Part shown: piece after piece, positions 7,010 to 10,867 of the stretch
How the letters are laid out: each line of letters starts with the position of its first letter
How positions within the stretch are numbered: the stretch's first letter is position 1
NCBI GenBank assembly: GCA_002284615.2
Contig: MU069522.1
Location: forward strand, 102,107 to 112,973
Reading direction: 5' to 3'
Source: Dunaliella salina
Taxonomy: Eukaryota; Chlorophyta; Chlorophyceae; Chlamydomonadales; Dunaliellaceae
Length of the DNA: 10,867 nucleotides
The notes under the pieces: generated by a model
Database searches by the model: none
Seen by the model: the letters and a program-made list of their open reading frames with translations, nothing else
Told to the model about the DNA's origin: nothing
Program-made: the position numbers and the translations under genes

Positions 7010-9162
7010 AAGCTTTGGCATTGCAACTTGCGGGACCTTAAGGAGCATGCTTTTGGCTTTTTGGTGGAGGGGCTGAACGATTTTGTTGCCTGCCAAGGGA
7101 GGCAGTCCTCCTTGGCCAACGCTCTCTCGCATGACCATCTTTCTTCTTAAGAGCTCTCTCTTTCTGGCAGAGGCCCTCTAGGACATTGCCATGTCCTTGG
7201 GCGGCGGGTAACATAAAAAATCACCATCCTGGGGACAAGGAGCGAAGCATGGCTGGCGGGTACTGCCTCCTCTCCACAAGAAGAGCTCTGTGCTGGATCC
7301 AGAGAATATTTTATGCTTGTTGTTAATGGTACGTTGTACAGGCTGTAGGCTAGTGTTTTGAGGGAGGTGGTCATAGGGTAGTGCCAAGAGGAAAAAATTC
7401 CTGATACTCGGTATGGTTTCTTCCCTGGTCTTAACACTTTGCAGCCCATTTTCATTTTGCAGCACTTAAAGCACGCTGCTCAGCACCCACCGGCATCCCC
7501 AAGATTGCATGCAGCATTTACTGACTTAAAGCAGGCGTATGATACAATTCATAAGGAAGGCCTTTGGAAGCACCTTCAGCGCATTTGTGTGCCTACTTGC
7601 CTGCTGGACATCATTAAAAGCGAGTATGTGAATGATGAGTACATTTTGGTGGATGGTTTTAAGCAAGCTTGTATGCGTCCCTTTTTGGGAGTTAAGCTGC
7701 CCGCTTTCCCCCTTGTTGTTTTCCCTGTACCTCAATAATGTGGATTGCTTGTCAGAAAATGTGCGAGGGGCTCTCACAGGCAACAGTAATGTGCAAGATA
7801 CGCACATGCTGTATGCTAATGATCTTTGCCTTACCAGTAACCAGCCTGATCAGCTCCAGTCAATGTTGGAAAGGTTGCATGTGTATGCTCAGCGGAAAGA
7901 TTCAATGATAAATGCATATTTCCAAGTCTGAGATTGTGCACTCCAATTCTAGGGGCAATAATGTGCCAGTTTTTCACTTTAGGTGGAGCACGTTTGGCTT
8001 GTGCAGAGTCATTTCAATAATAAGGCATGCTGCCCTCAAATTTGAACTGATTTAAAGCAGCACATCCCTCGGGTCACTGCTGAACACGTGTGCGCTCCTT
8101 TCCTGGTGGCTGTAAATGGATCGGGCAATTTGCATCAGAGTACCATTTGATGGACAGGCCGCATAACATGGTATGGCAGACTGAAGCATTTGCTCTCCCT
8201 GCTAGTATGTATGCTTGCCAAATCTGGGGCACTAGAATATGGAAGAAGGCGCTGAATGGGACTGCCCTTTGCAAACTATGCACCTGTGCTAACTGAAGCG
8301 TTTCCCTTGTGTAAAGCGTAACACTCCTAACTGGTCCATGCTGCGGGAATATGGTCATTAACCTTAGCAATTTTACTGGCTCCACACAGCAGTCAGGTTT
8401 TACAATGCTTAACTGCACAGCAATAGCACCAAACTAGCAAGGTACTGCAAGCAGATGTGGACCTGAGCAGTCTTTCTCAAATGTTGGACCTCAGAAATTT
8501 TGGCTGCATGCACTGGTTAGATAGGTGCAGTACGTTTATTCAACGTGTTCGTTCAAGGCAGCCTATAGTCGTGAAGGAGTTTGTTCTTGACTTGAGAAAA
8601 AAGGCTACGAGGTGTATGAAATGCTGGAGCCTTGGCAGAGCACAATGAGCATGTGAACAAATTAGCCAAATATCATCACTAAGTGGCTATTCCTTTGAAA
8701 CCCTTGTCTGCACATGGAGCGCCCTTTACTGTTCCTAGATATCTGCATCTCGATTTAGGCTAGCACATGCTGAGAAACATGGCACGCTTTCGAGTACATG
8801 CACACACCCTGAGACTTGAAACATCACTTCGGCAAAAGCACACTTCTGAATGTAATAAACGTGACCAAGTAGGACTCCAAGATGAAAAGCATTCCGTGTT
8901 TCTTTGTTCTTGCGACCTAATGTTACCTTTGAAGGACTTCTGCACAATTGTTCTATGATTTCCCCTGTGCTCACAGAAATTATAAGGACGAGTCAGGTGC
9001 TTTTTAATTGAAAAGGCTACAGGGGATGTTTACTATTTCGTGCAGAAGCAAACAAATGAACTGATCGTTTTATTTCTGATCCCATGGACATTTTTCTGTG
9101 CTGGAACAGTTGAGCAGGCCGAGCAGCCAAATTTTTTAGCTGAACGTCAAATCCCCTGGTAA
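7010..9162 (+). pseudogene. Degraded LINE (non-LTR retrotransposon) ORF2 remnant with reverse transcriptase
   Basis: Non-LTR elements copy themselves by reverse transcription at a nicked target. Collinear blocks seen here, in order: VEGLNDFVACQGRQSSL (7063-7120); LDPEN and NGTLYRL (7290-7346); IPDTRYGFFPGLNTLQP (7397-7448); RT motif A as HAAFTDLKQAYDTI with its Asp at 7523-7525; CPLSPLLFSLYLNNVD (7699-7746); the catalytic YxDD box as YAND at 7812-7823; KSEIVHSNSRGNNVPVF; PASMYACQIWGTR (8201-8239); VKRNTPNWSMLREYGH (8311-8358); RQPIVVKEFVLDLRKK (8558-8602); NMARFRVHAHTLRLE (8775-8819); DEKHSVFLCSC (8881-8914); and ATGDVYYFVQKQTNELI (9019-9069), ending at TAA 9160-9162. Stops break it (7346, 7379, 8359, 8365), and frameshifts occur near 7698, 7915, 7982 and 9001. 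The changed YxDD box alone predicts loss of polymerase activity. No 5' endonuclease part, target-site duplication or tail was identified. Confidence 0.85.
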
Positions 9163-10052
9163 CCTTGCAGTGCCTGCAGCATGCTTTTCATCAAGATGCC
9201 TGCTTGGTTACCTGCTGGCGTTGGCATGCTCTTTGAGTGCAACAATTTCCATGCGTCAGAGTCCCAGGCTGCAGGCCAAGACCTTGTTGCCTACTCACGT
9301 GACACGAGACCTTGCTGAGTTTTAGATATGCTGAGGGTCTGGGATATCTCAGCCTGCTTACCTGCTTTGGCTTTGCAAGTTAATTTGATCGAGAGTGCTG
9401 CTGTTTGCTACTTTCATGTTCCAGCTTTCCTGATTGGTGTAGCTAGCCAGGATTTTGACTCGCACAATTATTGAGCCAAAGAGCCAAGAACTTACTTGAT
9501 GAAAAAACATCCCAACACAAAGCATCAACACCCAACATTGAGCATGCGAGCTTGTTTCAAATTATACACCATTATCTGGGAGTGAAACCCTGGAAACACA
9601 CTGGCAAACACTCTGGCAAAGGATTGCAACCAAACCTTCAAAAGAAGACATTTGTGTGAATCGCGAGTCCAACTGTGCAACAGGATGAAAGAAACCAGGC
9701 AAGGAGATCCTACTGTGGATGCATGCTGGTGACAAGCTGTATAGAAAGAAAGAAAGAAACGCTGTATATTCCAGAGATTAAAGTAGCAACCCATCCCAGA
9801 GCATACTGAAGATTCCCACATGGACAGCCTCGCAGAACACTTCCGAGCCGCACTCTACAACATTGAAGCTTTCCCAATTGAGGTTAGAGGCTGCACCGCC
9901 TCCTTGAAGCAAATACATGCAAGGGAAATATATCTTCCTCACCGAACTGAAATCCGGCTTAGACAACACCTGAAGAAGCTCTAAAAACAGCACTGCAATC
10001 CAATACAAAAGCACCATCCAAAATATAAGCGCAAAACCTATGTCAACCGCAA
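9163..10052. other. Unassigned sequence downstream of the LINE
   Basis: No gene is recognised here. The first part may be the 3' untranslated tail of the LINE. A (GAAA)n-like run at 9743-9759 could mark an element end but no duplication was found around it. A minus-strand frame at 9778-10062 begins with a hydrophobic stretch (IGFALIFWMVLLYWIAVLFL) that could be a membrane segment, but nothing else supports it as a gene. Confidence 0.4.
9743..9759. repeat. Short (GAAA)n run
   Basis: Four GAAA units in a row lie about 600 bases after the LINE stop codon. It could be a simple repeat or a degenerate element tail. Confidence 0.7.
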
Positions 10053-10057
10053 TTACA
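10053..10057 (-). terminator. Candidate minus-strand poly(A) signal (TGTAA, read as TTACA)
   Basis: This is the first TTACA found downstream, in the minus direction, of the candidate terminal exon at 10495-10563. It would give a 3' UTR of about 440-460 bases, an ordinary length for green algae. It depends on that exon being real. Confidence 0.3.
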
Positions 10058-10461
10058 GTCAAGCTATAACCAATCCTGATACCTGCAAGTTAATGATGTT
10101 ACTGGAATACAAAACACCCGTAAGCCGCGCAATTGATCCCCTCTGTAAGCTTGACTAAAAACCAAAGAGAAGGCCCTCATCTTGCAACGAAATATCACTA
10201 CACGTGATCTAAACATTTCTGAAAAGCATCAACTTCAATCATGCTATCTAATTTACCAGTCCCCGCAATAAGGGATCAAATGGGGAAGCCTGTCCAAGAC
10301 AGGCTGCTAGCAGGAGAGTAAGCAGCAATTTTGGAAGGAGGGCCAACAACCCACCAAATGTACATGAGCTTGGCTGCTCATAGCTGTTGAAGGTGAGACG
10401 CACTGGTGCTTGATGTTTTTCCTTTATGCACACTGATCATTGTCCAGCACAGCCTCCGGCC

Positions 10462-10471
10462 TTTTTTTTTT
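10462..10471. repeat. T10 homopolymer
   Basis: Ten T residues precede GTGCAG on the plus strand. In the minus-strand gene model this lies in the 3' UTR as an A-tract. Confidence 0.9.
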
Positions 10472-10494
10472 GTGCAGGAGTACTAATAACGCCC

Positions 10495-10563
10495 TTACTT
10501 TCCTTTGGAGCGGGGCGGACGAGCCATCACATAGATCTTGGGTCCGGCTTCCCCATCAGGCCC
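10495..10563 (-). CDS. Candidate terminal exon of an unknown minus-strand gene
   Basis: On the minus strand an acceptor reading ATGTTCTACACAG is followed by 22 codons and a TAA (plus coordinates 10497-10495). The peptide begins GPDGEAGPKIY and ends VMARPPRSKGK, a basic C-terminal tail. I do not recognise the protein. In its favour are the clean acceptor, the codon-like composition and GC content above the flanks, and a TGTAA signal at a sensible distance downstream. Against it are its shortness and the lack of a visible upstream exon, since the region to the right runs into intron-like sequence and the (AC)n tract. The reading phase is assumed to be 0. On the opposite strand, T10 followed by GTGCAG (10462-10477) also looks like an acceptor, but leads to a frame with an early stop. 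Confidence 0.38.
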   Translation of the reverse strand, partial: GPDGEAGPKIYVMARPPRSKGK

Positions 10564-10796
10564 CTGTGTAGAACATGTACATAGGTTTTCTTATTCCTCT
10601 TTTCTGTATTTTGATTTTGATGATAAACAATGAGCAACAAAAGCTTGGGGCAGCTCATCTGTGAAGTCACACTCACATTGTATATGCTTCAGCCTTGCTA
10701 GGGTCACTCTAGAACACAAGCTTGCAGCTTGTTAGTGCTCTAGCAAAGAATAAGCAGGCATTTGCAAGCAGCTTTGAATAAGACTCTTGGCCTCAA

Positions 10797-10807
10797 GTGC
10801 GCGCGCG

Positions 10808-10867
<60 letters not shown>
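10797..10867. repeat. Alternating purine-pyrimidine tract, (GC)n then (AC)n
   Basis: Seventy-one bases alternate strictly purine-pyrimidine: GTGCGCGCGCGCACGCGCGC and then an AC run to the window edge. GC-rich alternating tracts followed by AC are classical candidates for left-handed Z-DNA under negative supercoiling. The run probably continues beyond the window. Confidence 0.95.

Noticed and set aside
9778..10062. Membrane protein on the minus strand
   Set aside because: One hydrophobic stretch only; no family resemblance, and it overlaps the candidate 3' end of the minus-strand gene.
10248..10433. 61-codon minus-strand open frame with a leucine-rich stretch
   Set aside because: It falls in the likely 3' UTR of the candidate minus-strand gene and has no recognisable motif.
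10462..10490. Plus-strand splice acceptor (T10 then GTGCAG) with TACTAAT just after
   Set aside because: A branch-point-like word after the AG is in the wrong place, and the frame that follows soon stops; the minus-strand reading explains the region better.

Overview
The window reads as nuclear DNA of a eukaryote, most likely a chlorophycean green alga (Chlamydomonadales/Dunaliella-like). The reasons are spliced genes with GT-AG introns, a TGTAA poly(A) signal of the green-algal type, long (AC)n tracts at both ends, a medium GC content judged by eye, and LINE remnants whose conserved blocks resemble chlorophyte non-LTR elements. The organism call is an inference. I see no bacterial operon, CRISPR array, tRNA or rRNA.

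Left part (1-4181, + strand): the 3' end of a HECT-type E3 ubiquitin ligase gene, closest by eye to the UBE3B/UBE3C type. One exon (68-184) carries the C-lobe entry block ([20 protein letters not shown], then [11 protein letters not shown]). The last exon (4002-4181) carries the catalytic cysteine block ([12 protein letters not shown]) and the C-terminal GFELS. They join in phase 0 across an intron of about 3.8 kb. The intron holds minisatellites, a perfect or near-perfect 35-bp triplication, a G13 run, a strong G-quadruplex motif, a degenerate satellite-like repeat, an antisense retroelement fragment and, most strikingly, four decayed copies of the last exon's 5' end (3353, 3409, 3672, 3890) just before the real one. 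Three of these still follow a usable AG acceptor.

Middle part (4182-6120): a short 3' UTR with TGTAA at 4264-4268, an ~90-bp imperfect tandem repeat, about 1.1 kb with no gene I can defend, and a cluster of direct and inverted repeats (5718-6022) that may be a small non-autonomous element.

Retroelement part (6120-9162, + strand): a broken fragment with zinc-finger-like and CPxAQ-type blocks (6120-6920), then a longer LINE remnant (about 7010-9162). The latter retains reverse transcriptase motifs, a mutated YxDD box (YAND), frameshifts and stops, and a terminal cysteine/histidine block. Both look dead.

Right part (9163-10867): mostly unassigned sequence. A likely terminal exon of a second gene lies on the minus strand (10495-10563) with a candidate minus-strand poly(A) signal at 10053-10057, and a long alternating purine-pyrimidine tract closes the window. 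The HECT gene and this minus-strand gene would converge, with the retroelement debris between them.
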